Under the pieces are notes generated by a model. The model was given only the letters and a program-made list of their open reading frames with translations, was not told the origin of the DNA and did no database searches. Shown here piece by piece: positions 45,895 through 54,302 of a stretch of DNA of 64,000 bases. How positions within the stretch are numbered: the stretch's first letter is position 1; each line of letters starts with the position of its first letter. The stretch is taken from positions 248,001 through 312,000 of the forward strand of contig NZ_SJER01000005.1 in assembly GCF_004785955.1 (NCBI RefSeq), given 5' to 3'. The translations under genes were made by a program, and so were the position numbers. The DNA is from Halostella litorea (GTDB lineage: Archaea; Halobacteriota; Halobacteria; Halobacteriales; Natronoarchaeaceae).

Positions 45895-47484
45895 ATGACC
45901 GACGACCTCGCCGGGGCGGTCGACGACGTGCTGGACATCGACGCGGCGGAGTTCCAGGACCGCGTCGAGTCCGAGGCCGAGGTGATCGTCGACGAACTGC
46001 GGGCGGGCACCTTCGACAACCCGCAGGCGATCCTCGGCCTGGAGTACGAGTTCTACGCGGTCGCGGAGCCCCGGCCCGAGGCCCGCAAGTCCGGGGACGA
46101 CAAGGGCGGCGGCGACGTCCCCACGCTGAAGCGGGTGCCCCGCCGCCTGCTCGAACTCATCGGCTTCGAGAAGGAACTGGGCCTGCACAACGCCGAGATG
46201 ACCGTCAGCCCCCAGCCGATGAACGCACACGGCCTGGCCGCTCAGGAGGCGGAGGTGAAAGCCCGGCTGGCGACGGCGCTGGACACGACGAGCGCGGAGG
46301 GGATGCGCCTCGTCAGCGACGGCATGTGGACGATCCCCCCGGAGGGCGAGACGGCGTCGTCCTACCTCACCGACAGCGTCGAGGACCGCGGCGTCCGCGT
46401 CGCCTCCAACATGAGCGACTCCGTGCGCTACCACGCGATGGCCAACACCGAGCGCGCGACGGCCGCGGGGATGCACGTCGACGCGCCCCACGTCACGCTG
46501 GACGCCGACACCGTGATGCCCGAGAGCCTCATCACGTCGATCCAGCCCCACTACCAAGTGCCCCAAGCCGTCGACCTGCCGGAGTACTTCCGGTACGCGC
46601 TCCGGATCGCCGGCCCGGTGCTCGCGCTCTGTGTCAACTCCCCGTTTTTCCCCCCGGACCTGTACGACGACGACGCCGACCCGGAGGCGATCCTCTCGGA
46701 CGCGTGGATGGAACACCGGATCAGCGTGTTCGAGACGGTGCTGAACGCCGAGCACGACACCGCCGGCAAGGTGCGGTTCCCCCGCGACGTCGAGAGCGTC
46801 GAGGACGCCGTCTACCGGATCGCAGAGGACGACACGCTCGTCCCGATGCCCGTCGAGGAGGGCGACCGCTTCGACGACAAGTTCGCCCACTTCCGGCTGA
46901 AACACGGCACGTTCTGGCGCTGGGTCCGGCCGGTGTTCGGCGGGCCGGACCGCTCGTCGGCCAACGCCCGCATCGAGTTCCGGCCGGTGCCCGCCCAGCC
47001 GACCGTCCGGGACTCCGTCGCCGTCCTCGCGATGTTCGCGGGGCTGATGGAGAGCCTGCCGCGGCTCGAACACCCCGTCACGGAACTGGACTGGGAGACG
47101 GCCCGCGACAACTTCTACGCCGCGATGCGGGACGGCATCAACGCGGACGTACGCTGGATCCCCAACGACGGCCGGGAGACGAGCGACTTCGAGGCCGTCT
47201 ACGCCGACCTGTTCGACCACGCCGAGGCCGGCCTCCAGGCCCGCGGCCTCTCGGACGAGGAGGCCGCGAAGTACCTCTGGCCGCTCCGCCAGCGCGCGCG
47301 CCACCGGCTGACGCCGGCGGCGTGGAAACACGAGCAGGTTCGGAGCCGGCTGTACGACGGCGAGACGTTCGAGGCGGCCGTCCACGGCATGCAGCGGGAG
47401 TACGTCGACCGGCAGCGCGGGACGCTGATCGAGGGGAGCTTCGCGGACTGGGTCGACGACAGCCGCCTAGCCGGAAGCGATTAG
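45895..47484 (+). CDS. GCS2-family carboxylate-amine ligase-like protein
   Basis: A 529-residue protein of the glutamate-cysteine-ligase 2 superfamily. The N-terminal ILGLEYEFYAVAE carries the metal/ATP-binding Glu-x-Glu motif, with further elements RLVSDGMWTIPPEGE and SSANARIEFRPVPAQPT. It is longer than YbdK-type enzymes (about 360-370 residues). Haloarchaea make gamma-glutamylcysteine, so that role is possible, but which of their GCS-like proteins does it cannot be told from this sequence. It diverges from the ligase gene. Confidence 0.75.
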   Translation: MTDDLAGAVDDVLDIDAAEFQDRVESEAEVIVDELRAGTFDNPQAILGLEYEFYAVAEPRPEARKSGDDKGGGDVPTLKRVPRRLLELIGFEKELGLHNAEMTVSPQPMNAHGLAAQEAEVKARLATALDTTSAEGMRLVSDGMWTIPPEGETASSYLTDSVEDRGVRVASNMSDSVRYHAMANTERATAAGMHVDAPHVTLDADTVMPESLITSIQPHYQVPQAVDLPEYFRYALRIAGPVLALCVNSPFFPPDLYDDDADPEAILSDAWMEHRISVFETVLNAEHDTAGKVRFPRDVESVEDAVYRIAEDDTLVPMPVEEGDRFDDKFAHFRLKHGTFWRWVRPVFGGPDRSSANARIEFRPVPAQPTVRDSVAVLAMFAGLMESLPRLEHPVTELDWETARDNFYAAMRDGINADVRWIPNDGRETSDFEAVYADLFDHAEAGLQARGLSDEEAAKYLWPLRQRARHRLTPAAWKHEQVRSRLYDGETFEAAVHGMQREYVDRQRGTLIEGSFADWVDDSRLAGSD

Positions 47485-47508
47485 GCACCCGGGTGAAATA
47501 CCCGGAGT

Positions 47509-48498
47509 ATGGTGACGTTTCTCTCCGGGGGGACGGGCACGCCGAAGCTGCTGGACGGCGCGGCGGCGGCGTTCTCCCCCGAGGACACGACGGTCGTCGC
47601 GAACACCGGCGACGACGTCGAACTCGGGGGGCTGCTCGTCTGTCCGGACCTCGATACGCTGATCTTCCAGGGCGCGGGCCTGCTCGACCGGGACACCTGG
47701 TGGGGGATCGGCGGCGACACGGAGCGCACCCACGACGCGCTCGGCGACATCGCCGGCGCGCTGGGCCTTGAGACGGGGCCGCAGTACCTCCCCGACGAGC
47801 GGCAGACGGAGGGCCGGCACCTCGCCGCGTGGCGGCGCTTCTCCGGCGTCGCGGAGTTCATGACCATCGGCGACCGGGACCGCGCGGTCCACATCACGCG
47901 GACGAGTCTCCTCGACGAGGGCCGCACGCTCTCGGAAGTGACCGACCGGTTCGCCGACGGGTTCGACCTCGCCGTCGACCTGCTCCCGATGAGCGACGAC
48001 CCCGTGGCGAGCCTCGTCCACACGCCCGGGGGCAAACAGCACTTCCAGGAGTTCTGGGTGGCGAACCGCGGCGAACCCGAGGTCGAGCAGGTGGAGTTCC
48101 GCGGGGCGTCCGAGGCCGACCCCGCGCCGGGCGTGCTGGAGGCCCTGCAGGACGACGTGGTAATCGGGCCGTCGAACCCCGTCACGAGCATCGGCCCGAT
48201 GCTCTCCATCGACGGCGTCGGCGAAGCGCTGCGCGAGACGAAAGTCGTCGCCGTCTCGCCGTTCGTCGAGGACGAGGTGTTCTCGGGTCCGGCCGGGAAG
48301 CTCATGGAGGCGGTCGGCGGCGAGGCGTCGACGGCAGGGCTGAAGACGGCCTACCCCTTCGCCGACGCGTTCGTGCTGGACGAGGCCGACGGCACGGAGT
48401 TCGAGGAGCCGGTCGTCAGAACCGACACCGAGATGAACGGGCCCGAGGACGCCGCCCGGGTCGCGAGGGCGGCGGCGGAGGCCCTGGAGGCGGCGTGA
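47509..48498 (+). CDS. cofD: 2-phospho-L-lactate transferase CofD
   Basis: A 329-residue enzyme of coenzyme F420 synthesis. It joins the 2-phospholactyl (or PEP-derived) moiety to Fo. Seen: [12 protein letters not shown] at the N-terminus, [20 protein letters not shown] and [13 protein letters not shown], all characteristic of CofD. Start [10 protein letters not shown]. Its stop overlaps the Dus-like gene by 1 base, heading a tight cluster. Confidence 0.95.
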   Translation: MVTFLSGGTGTPKLLDGAAAAFSPEDTTVVANTGDDVELGGLLVCPDLDTLIFQGAGLLDRDTWWGIGGDTERTHDALGDIAGALGLETGPQYLPDERQTEGRHLAAWRRFSGVAEFMTIGDRDRAVHITRTSLLDEGRTLSEVTDRFADGFDLAVDLLPMSDDPVASLVHTPGGKQHFQEFWVANRGEPEVEQVEFRGASEADPAPGVLEALQDDVVIGPSNPVTSIGPMLSIDGVGEALRETKVVAVSPFVEDEVFSGPAGKLMEAVGGEASTAGLKTAYPFADAFVLDEADGTEFEEPVVRTDTEMNGPEDAARVARAAAEALEAA

Positions 48499-49247
48499 TG
48501 TTCCGGCCGCGACTCGCGCTCGCCAGCCTCAGCGGCGAAGCGGACGCCGACTGGGCGCTGGCGGCCGCGGACCACGTCGGCGCGGCGTTCCTCGGCGGGA
48601 TCGCACTCGATGAAGCGTCCCGCGAGGCCGCCCGCGAGATGGTCGCCGACCGGGACAGGAACGAGTTCCTGCCGCCGGACCCCATCGCGTTCGTCGACGA
48701 CCAGCTGGCCGAACTCGACGGCGCGCCGGTCCGGGCGGGGGTCAACGTCCGGAGCGCCACCGTCGAGCCGATCCGGGACGCCGCCCGGATCTGTGCCGAC
48801 CACGACGCCGTTCTCGAGATAAACGCCCACTGCCGGCAGGAGGAGCTCTGTGCCGCCGGCTGCGGGCAGACACTTCTCCGGGACGCCGACCGCCTCTGCG
48901 AGTACGTCCGCGCGGCCAGCGACGCCGGCGCGACGGTGAGCGTGAAGGTCCGGACGGAGGTGCCGGGGGTCGACCTGCCGGAGACCGCCCGCCGTGTCGC
49001 CGAGGCGGGGGCCGACGCCGTCCACGTCGACGCGATGGACTCCGAGGCGGTCGTCGCGGACGTGGTCGACCGCGCCGACGCGTTCGTGATCGCCAACAAC
49101 GGGGTCCGGGACCGCGAAAGCGTCGCGGAGTACGTCGACCACGGCGCGGACGCGGTGAGCGTCGGGCGGCCGAGCGACGACCCCGAGGTGCTCGCGCGCG
49201 TCCGGGCGGCAATCGAGGACGTAGTCGCCGCGGAGGCCCACTCCTAA
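48498..49247 (+). CDS. Dus-like flavoprotein, archaeal type
   Basis: A 249-residue TIM-barrel protein related to tRNA dihydrouridine synthases and dihydroorotate dehydrogenases. The catalytic-cysteine region reads EINAHCRQEELCAAGCGQTL, unlike the NxGCP of true Dus, while VSVKVRTEVPGVDLPETA and AVHVDAMDS are barrel strands that bind flavin. The unusual cysteine cluster suggests a specialised enzyme; a role linked to F420 or C1 chemistry is inference. It starts inside the cofD stop codon. Confidence 0.75.
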   Translation: MFRPRLALASLSGEADADWALAAADHVGAAFLGGIALDEASREAAREMVADRDRNEFLPPDPIAFVDDQLAELDGAPVRAGVNVRSATVEPIRDAARICADHDAVLEINAHCRQEELCAAGCGQTLLRDADRLCEYVRAASDAGATVSVKVRTEVPGVDLPETARRVAEAGADAVHVDAMDSEAVVADVVDRADAFVIANNGVRDRESVAEYVDHGADAVSVGRPSDDPEVLARVRAAIEDVVAAEAHS

Positions 49248-49273
49248 GTGGGACCGGCGGCAACCTACCGCCC

Positions 49274-50107
49274 ATGAGAACGCCGGCGCAGAACGCGGAA
49301 CTCGCCCTCCTGCTCGAAGTCGCCGGGACCCCCAAGCCCGGCAACGTCGACCGCGAGCGGGAGTACCCCGACCTCCGGTTCGAACACTTCCTCGCGGGCG
49401 CGGTCGGCGCGCGGGACGGCCTCGACGCCGCGGCCGACGGCGCGGCGGTCGGCGAGGCGTTCGAGCGCGCGGTCGACGGGATGAGCGACCAGCGCGGCGG
49501 CAACACGCAGTTCGGCGCGCTGCTTTTGCTCGTCCCGCTGGTCCGGGCAGCCGACGACCTCACGCCCGAGGGGGCCACCGCGGTCGTGGAGGACACCACC
49601 GTCGAGGACGCCGCCGACTTCTACCGCGCGTTCGACCACGTCGACGTCGACGCCGGGGACCTCCCGGAGGACGCCGAGGCGCTGGACGTCCGCCGCGGGA
49701 GCGACGCGGTCCCGGACATCCGCGAGCGGGGGCTGACGCTGTACGACGTGATGACCGAGAGCGCGGACCGCGACGGCGTCGCCCGCGAGTGGGTCGGCGG
49801 CTTCGAGCGGACGTTCCGCGCCGCCGACCGCATCGCGGCGGGCGACGGTCCGCTCCCCGGCCGGGCCGCGGACACCTTCCTCTGGCTGCTGTCGCGGCGG
49901 CCGGACACGTTCGTCGCCAAGCAACACGGCCCCGAAGCCGCCCGCAGCGTGATGGTGCGCGCACAGGAGGCCCGCGAGGGCGGCCCCGACCTCGTCGCCG
50001 CCTTCGCCGACTCGCTGGTGGAGTCGGGCGTCAACCCCGGGACGACCGCGGACCTGGTCGCGGGGGCGCTGTTCGTCGCGCTCGAACGGGACGGTGTCGC
50101 GGTGTGA
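49274..50107 (+). CDS. CitG-like triphosphoribosyl-dephospho-CoA synthase family protein
   Basis: A 277-residue alpha-helical protein of the CitG/MdcB family. Characteristic: EVAGTPKPGNVDRERE at the N-terminus and MSDQRGGNTQFGALLLL, which bind ATP and the nucleotide substrate. The bacterial members make the citrate-lyase cofactor; archaea lack that lyase, so the role differs. It sits between the Dus-like gene and DUF447, an arrangement I believe is conserved in haloarchaea. Overlaps the next gene by 4 bases. Confidence 0.82.
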   Translation: MRTPAQNAELALLLEVAGTPKPGNVDREREYPDLRFEHFLAGAVGARDGLDAAADGAAVGEAFERAVDGMSDQRGGNTQFGALLLLVPLVRAADDLTPEGATAVVEDTTVEDAADFYRAFDHVDVDAGDLPEDAEALDVRRGSDAVPDIRERGLTLYDVMTESADRDGVAREWVGGFERTFRAADRIAAGDGPLPGRAADTFLWLLSRRPDTFVAKQHGPEAARSVMVRAQEAREGGPDLVAAFADSLVESGVNPGTTADLVAGALFVALERDGVAV

Positions 50108-50694
50108 CCGCCGAGGAGTGGCCGGTCGACCTCGACGGCGTCACCGAGTCCGTCGTCACGACGCTCGGCCCGAACGGCCGCTGGAACGCCGCCGCGCTCG
50201 GCCTGCACGCCGGCGACCCCGTCACCGCGACGACGTGGGGCAACACCCGCACGCGCCGGAACTTCGACCGGCAGGGCGGGGGTTACGTCCAGTTCACGCG
50301 TGACCCCGTGTTGTTCGTCGAGGCCGCGCTGTCGATCCGCGAGACGGCCGACCCCGTGCTCGACGCCGCGGACGCCTGGGTTGAAGTCGCGGCCGAGCGC
50401 GTCGGCGCCGGCGAGGACGGCGGGACGCGCTGGGAGCGGTGGGAACTCCGCCCGCTCGACGCCGGCGTCGAGCGCGAGGCCGTGCCGACGACGAACCGCG
50501 GCTACTACGCCGTCGTGGAGGCGACCGTCGCCGCCTCGCGCCTCGACGTGGATTCGTACGACACCGCCGCCCTGCGCGACCGCCTCGCGTACTTCGAGGA
50601 GGTGGTCGGGACCTGCGGCGGCGAGCGCGAGCGGGCGGCGTTCGACCGCCTGAACGAACTCGCGGGGTGGAAATCGCAGAACGAATCATTTTAG
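50104..50694 (+). CDS. DUF447-family flavin-binding-like protein
   Basis: A 196-residue protein starting with GTG in the CitG-like gene's stop region (GTGA). It has a split-barrel, FMN-binding-like fold pattern: TTLGPNGRWNAAALGLHAG, then TWGNTRTRRNFDRQGGGYVQF. This matches archaeal DUF447, found also in methanogens and in C1 gene islands of methylotrophs, as I recall. Biochemical function is not established. The last codons overlap the promoter of rps17e. Confidence 0.8.
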   Translation: MTAEEWPVDLDGVTESVVTTLGPNGRWNAAALGLHAGDPVTATTWGNTRTRRNFDRQGGGYVQFTRDPVLFVEAALSIRETADPVLDAADAWVEVAAERVGAGEDGGTRWERWELRPLDAGVEREAVPTTNRGYYAVVEATVAASRLDVDSYDTAALRDRLAYFEEVVGTCGGERERAAFDRLNELAGWKSQNESF

Positions 50695-50717
50695 GGCCAG
50701 TCCGGGCAAGAACGGGT

Positions 50718-50909
50718 ATGCCGATCAAACCCGACTACGTCAAGAAGACCGGGAACGTGCTCCTGGAGCGATACCCGGAGGCGTTCAGCGCGGACTTCGA
50801 GCAGAACAAGGAGAGCGTCGAGGAGCTCACCAACATCGAGGCGAAGGGCGTCCGGAACCGCATCGCCGGCTACGTCACGCGCAAGCAGGGCGCGACGGCG
50901 GAAGCGTAA
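50718..50909 (+). CDS. rps17e: Ribosomal protein S17e
   Basis: A 63-residue small-subunit protein specific to archaea and eukaryotes: YVKKTGNVLLERYPEAF, FEQNKESVEELTNIEAK and RNRIAGYVTRKQG match the family throughout. Start MPIKPDYV; the TATA-like cattttagg lies about 28 nt upstream and overlaps the DUF447 stop codon, so this gene can be transcribed independently. It precedes asd. Confidence 0.97.
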   Translation: MPIKPDYVKKTGNVLLERYPEAFSADFEQNKESVEELTNIEAKGVRNRIAGYVTRKQGATAEA

Positions 50910-51029
50910 TCCCGCGAGTTCTCGCCGCGCTCGCCGACCCGCGAGCGGCGGCTCCGTCCCGCGCTGGATCACCCGCAAAAGGTGGCCCCATCCAAACCGT
51001 TTTGCGTCGTCGTTGCCGAGGGTACGGCA

Positions 51030-52064
51030 ATGTCCGTACGAGTAGGCGTGCTTGGCGCGACCGGCGCGGTCGGCCAGCGACTCATCCAGCTGCTGGACCC
51101 CCACCCCGACTTCGAGATCGCAGCGCTCACCGCGAGCGAGAGCTCCGCGGGGAAACAGTACAGCGACGCGGCGAAGTGGCGCGTCGACAGCCCCATCCCG
51201 GAGGGCGTCGCCGACACCACGGTCGGCGCGACCGACCCCGAGGCGGTACCCGACGACGTGGATCTCCTCTTCTCCTCGCTCCCCTCCAGCGTCGGCGAGG
51301 CGGTCGAACCCGCGTTCGCCGAGGCCGGCTACGTCGTCTCGTCGAACTCCTCGAACGCGCGGCTCGCCGACGACGTGCCGCTCGTCATCCCGGAGGTCAA
51401 CCACGACCACCTCGACCTCATCGAGGTCCAGCGCGACGAGCGGGGCTGGGACGGCGCGCTCATCAAGAACCCGAACTGCTCGACGATCACGATGGTGCCG
51501 ACGCTGGGCGTCCTCGCCCAGTTCGGCCTGGAGAAGATAACCGTCTCGACCCTGCAGGCCGTCTCCGGCGCGGGGTACGACGGCGTCAGCTCCATGGAGA
51601 TCATCGACAACGTCCTCCCGCACATCGGCGGCGAGGAGGAGAAGATGGAGACCGAGACCCGCAAGCTGCTCGGCGAGTTCGACGGCGCGGCGGTCGACTG
51701 GCACGACGTGGACGTGTCGGCCTCGTGTAACCGCGTCCCCACGCTCGACGGCCACCTCGAAAACGTCTGGGCCGAGACGACCGAGGACGTGACGCCGGCG
51801 GAGGCCGAGGACGCGTTCCGCGACGCCCCCGGCCTCGACCTGCACTCCTCGCCGGAGAGCCTCATCCGCGTGTTCGAGGACCCGAACCGCCCCCAGCCCC
51901 GCCTCGACCGCAACGTCGAGAACGGGCAGGGGATCGCGGTCGGCCCCGTCCAGTCGACCAGCGACGGCCTGCAGTACGACTGCCTCGCGCACAACACCAT
52001 CCGCGGCGCGGCCGGCGCGAGCGTGCTGAACGGGGAGCTTCTCCTCGACCAGGGCTACCTCTGA
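51030..52064 (+). CDS. asd: Aspartate-semialdehyde dehydrogenase
   Basis: A 344-residue NADP-dependent enzyme that reduces aspartyl phosphate in the threonine, methionine and lysine pathway. Seen: GVLGATGAVGQRLIQLL (NADP motif), the catalytic Cys in NPNCSTITM and the histidine in SASCNRVPTLDGHLENV. It is of the archaeal/fungal subfamily (SSNSSNARLADDVP). Start MSVRVGVLG. Follows rps17e by 120 bases. Confidence 0.96.
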   Translation: MSVRVGVLGATGAVGQRLIQLLDPHPDFEIAALTASESSAGKQYSDAAKWRVDSPIPEGVADTTVGATDPEAVPDDVDLLFSSLPSSVGEAVEPAFAEAGYVVSSNSSNARLADDVPLVIPEVNHDHLDLIEVQRDERGWDGALIKNPNCSTITMVPTLGVLAQFGLEKITVSTLQAVSGAGYDGVSSMEIIDNVLPHIGGEEEKMETETRKLLGEFDGAAVDWHDVDVSASCNRVPTLDGHLENVWAETTEDVTPAEAEDAFRDAPGLDLHSSPESLIRVFEDPNRPQPRLDRNVENGQGIAVGPVQSTSDGLQYDCLAHNTIRGAAGASVLNGELLLDQGYL

Positions 52065-52114
52065 AAGCCCTCGGCGCTCCTTGGCAGTCGCGCCTCGCCC
52101 TTTCAATGTCCGCC

Positions 52115-52283
52115 GGAGGACGCTTCGCGTCCTCCGAGCCTTCGCTCACTTCGTTCGCGAAGACGCCAACGAGCGCCGGAGGCGCTCGTTCCAGGCCCGC
52201 TAGTTTGCGCGAGCGCCAGCGGTCGCTGGCGCACGCTTCGAGCGCCTGCCCTCCCCCGCGGGCTGGCGATGAAACGCCAGCCC
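52115..52283. repeat. Cluster of five stable hairpins between convergent genes
   Basis: Perfect stems: ggaggacgc/gcgtcctcc (52115-52135), cttcgc/gcgaag (52140-52162), aacgagcgcc/ggcgctcgtt (52168-52190), gcgccagc/gctggcgc (52213-52232) and gggctggcg/cgccagccc (52260-52283). The stems have unrelated sequences, so this is not one repeat family. They could end transcription in both directions or block convergent polymerases. Confidence 0.7.
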
Positions 52284-52309
52284 GGCCGCGTGGGTGGGTC
52301 GGCGTGCTC

Positions 52310-53260
52310 TCAGTTCACGCGGTTCTCCAGTTCCTCGCCCGCCGCGAGGCGTTCGGCGTTGCCGGCGACGATGTCGGCCAGCCGCTCGTAGTAGTCGGGC
52401 GTGTGGCCGGCGTTGTGCGGCGTGATCTGCACGTTCCCGAGGTTCCACAGCGGGTGGTCCTCCGGCAGCGGTTCGGGGTCGGTCACGTCCAGCGCCGCGC
52501 CGCGGATCCAGTTGCTCCGGAGCGCGTCGACCAGCGCGTCGGTGTCGACGACCGGACCGCGCGCGACGTTGACGAGGACGGCCTCGGGCGGCATCGTCAC
52601 GAACTCCTCGCGGCCGATCAGTCCGCGCGTCGCGTCGGTGAGCGGGCACGCGAGCACGAGGTAGTCCGTCTCGGCGGCGACCTCGCCCACGTCGTCGAAG
52701 CCGACGACCTCGTCGGTCGGGCCGCCCTTCTCCGGCGAGTAGCGGACGCCGACCGTGTCGACGCCAAACGGTTCGAGGCGGTCGACGACCGCGCGGCCGA
52801 TGGCCCCGAGGCCGACGACGCCGACGGTGCTGCCCTGCAGTTCGTGCGCCCGGTAGTGTCGCCACTCGCGGCGCTCCTGCCGGCGGCGGCCCTCGTGGAA
52901 CCGCCGGGCGAAGGAGAGGATCGCCCCGAGGACGTGCTCGCCGATGTTCGGCCCGTGGACGCCGGAGGCGTTGGTGACGGCGACGCCGCGCTCGCTCAGC
53001 GCGTCCATCGGGAGGTGGCCCGTGCCGGCGTAGGCGCAGGCGAACACCTCCAGTTCCGTCGCCCGGTCCAGCAGGGCCTCGTCCAGTTCCATCCCCGTGA
53101 CGTAGCGCGCGTCTCCGATCATCTCGCGCTCCGCGTCGGGCGTGCGCGCGAGGCGGACCGTCGCGTCCGGGAGCCGCTCGCGGACCGCCGCCGCGTACTC
53201 CTCGACCGGGATGCCGTGCGTCCCCTTCCGCAACACCAGCACGTCGGGTGTGTCGCCCAT
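52310..53260 (-). CDS. D-2-hydroxyacid dehydrogenase
   Basis: A 316-residue NAD-dependent dehydrogenase of the 2-hydroxyacid family. The Rossmann motif VVGLGAIGRAVVDRL, the arginine in VNVARGPVVD, the glutamate region DPEPLPEDHPLW and the histidine in TPHNAGHT form the active-site set. Substrate (glycerate, phosphoglycerate or other 2-oxoacid) is not decided by sequence; SerA is less likely because there is no ACT domain. Start MGDTPDVLVL. Confidence 0.9.
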   Translation of the reverse strand: MGDTPDVLVLRKGTHGIPVEEYAAAVRERLPDATVRLARTPDAEREMIGDARYVTGMELDEALLDRATELEVFACAYAGTGHLPMDALSERGVAVTNASGVHGPNIGEHVLGAILSFARRFHEGRRRQERREWRHYRAHELQGSTVGVVGLGAIGRAVVDRLEPFGVDTVGVRYSPEKGGPTDEVVGFDDVGEVAAETDYLVLACPLTDATRGLIGREEFVTMPPEAVLVNVARGPVVDTDALVDALRSNWIRGAALDVTDPEPLPEDHPLWNLGNVQITPHNAGHTPDYYERLADIVAGNAERLAAGEELENRVN

Positions 53261-53341
53261 GGTCGGGTGCACCGCCGGGAGCCGCTTAATCCGTCCGGTC
53301 GCGGCGTGGCTGTCGACCCGCGGACGCGTCCGCCGCGGCCG

Positions 53342-54130
53342 TCACCGCCCCTCGAACGCCGGCTCGTCGTCGCCGCGGAACGCCGCGTGGCCCCGCGCGT
53401 AGTCCTCGGTCCCAGCGAGCCGGGACACCGAGTCCGTCTCCGCGGCCAACTGGGCCGGGAGCGTCCGCGAGTAGCTCCGGTTCAGCAGGCGCTTGGTCGC
53501 CGCGTGCGCCCGCGTCGGCCCCTCCGAGAGCGTCGCGGCGAGTTCGGCGAGCCGGTCGTCGAACGCGTCGCTCCCGACGACCTCCGTCGCCAGCCCCATC
53601 TCGACCGCCTCCTCGGCGGGGATCGGCTCGTCGAGCAGTGCGATCTCGCGGGCGCGGCGGTGGCCGACCAGCCGCGGGAGGAAGAACGTCGACCCGCCGT
53701 CGCCCGAGAGGCCGAGCTTCGGGTAGGCGAACTCGAAGCGTGCGTCCTCGTCGACGACGACGAGGTCCGCGGACAGCGCCAGCCCGAAGCCGCCGCCGGC
53801 GGCGACGCCGTTGACGCCCGTCACCGTGGGCATCGGCGCTGTCGCGAGGTTCCGGACTGCGGCGTGGAGCCGGGAGGCGACCGTCCGGAGGTCGCGGCCG
53901 TCCGTCGCGTCGCCGGAAAACGCCGTCAGGTCCGCGCCGGTGTTGAACGCGGCCCCCGTGCCGGTGAGCACGGCGGCCCGCACGCCGTCGTCCTCGACCA
54001 GGTCGGCGGTCGCGTCCCGCAGTTCGCCCGCCATCCGGGCGTTCATCGCGTTGTGGCGGTCCGCTCGCTCCATCACGATCCGGCCGACGCCGTCGACGCG
54101 CTCGACCGTGAGGTGTTCGAACTCCTGCAT
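53342..54130 (-). CDS. Enoyl-CoA hydratase/isomerase family protein
   Basis: A 262-residue crotonase-fold enzyme. Oxyanion-hole strands are visible as TGTGAAFNTGADLTAF and NGVAAGGGFGLALSADLVV, with the later FAYPKLGLSGDGGSTFFLPR. One glutamate of the typical hydratase pair is replaced by aspartate/glycine in this region (GLSGDGGS), so isomerase or another crotonase reaction is possible. Part of fatty-acid or aromatic degradation; no other pathway gene adjoins. Confidence 0.85.
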   Translation of the reverse strand: MQEFEHLTVERVDGVGRIVMERADRHNAMNARMAGELRDATADLVEDDGVRAAVLTGTGAAFNTGADLTAFSGDATDGRDLRTVASRLHAAVRNLATAPMPTVTGVNGVAAGGGFGLALSADLVVVDEDARFEFAYPKLGLSGDGGSTFFLPRLVGHRRAREIALLDEPIPAEEAVEMGLATEVVGSDAFDDRLAELAATLSEGPTRAHAATKRLLNRSYSRTLPAQLAAETDSVSRLAGTEDYARGHAAFRGDDEPAFEGR

Positions 54131-54302
54131 GTGCGTGCCTGCGCGGGCGACCGTGAAAAGTCCCGGCGGCCGGTGCGGCGGGTCACCGGTCGGCCCGCTG
54201 GTCGTGGTCGGGCACACGTACGGGCAGGCGTGTCGGCGCGGAGAGGTGTCACCGCCCCCGAGTGGTGGGAATTTAATATCGCGTAACCTGTCGAGTCGGG
54301 GT

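Noticed and set aside
50104..50694. A riboflavin-synthesis role for DUF447
   Set aside because: There is no motif of riboflavin enzymes; only the split-barrel pattern is visible.
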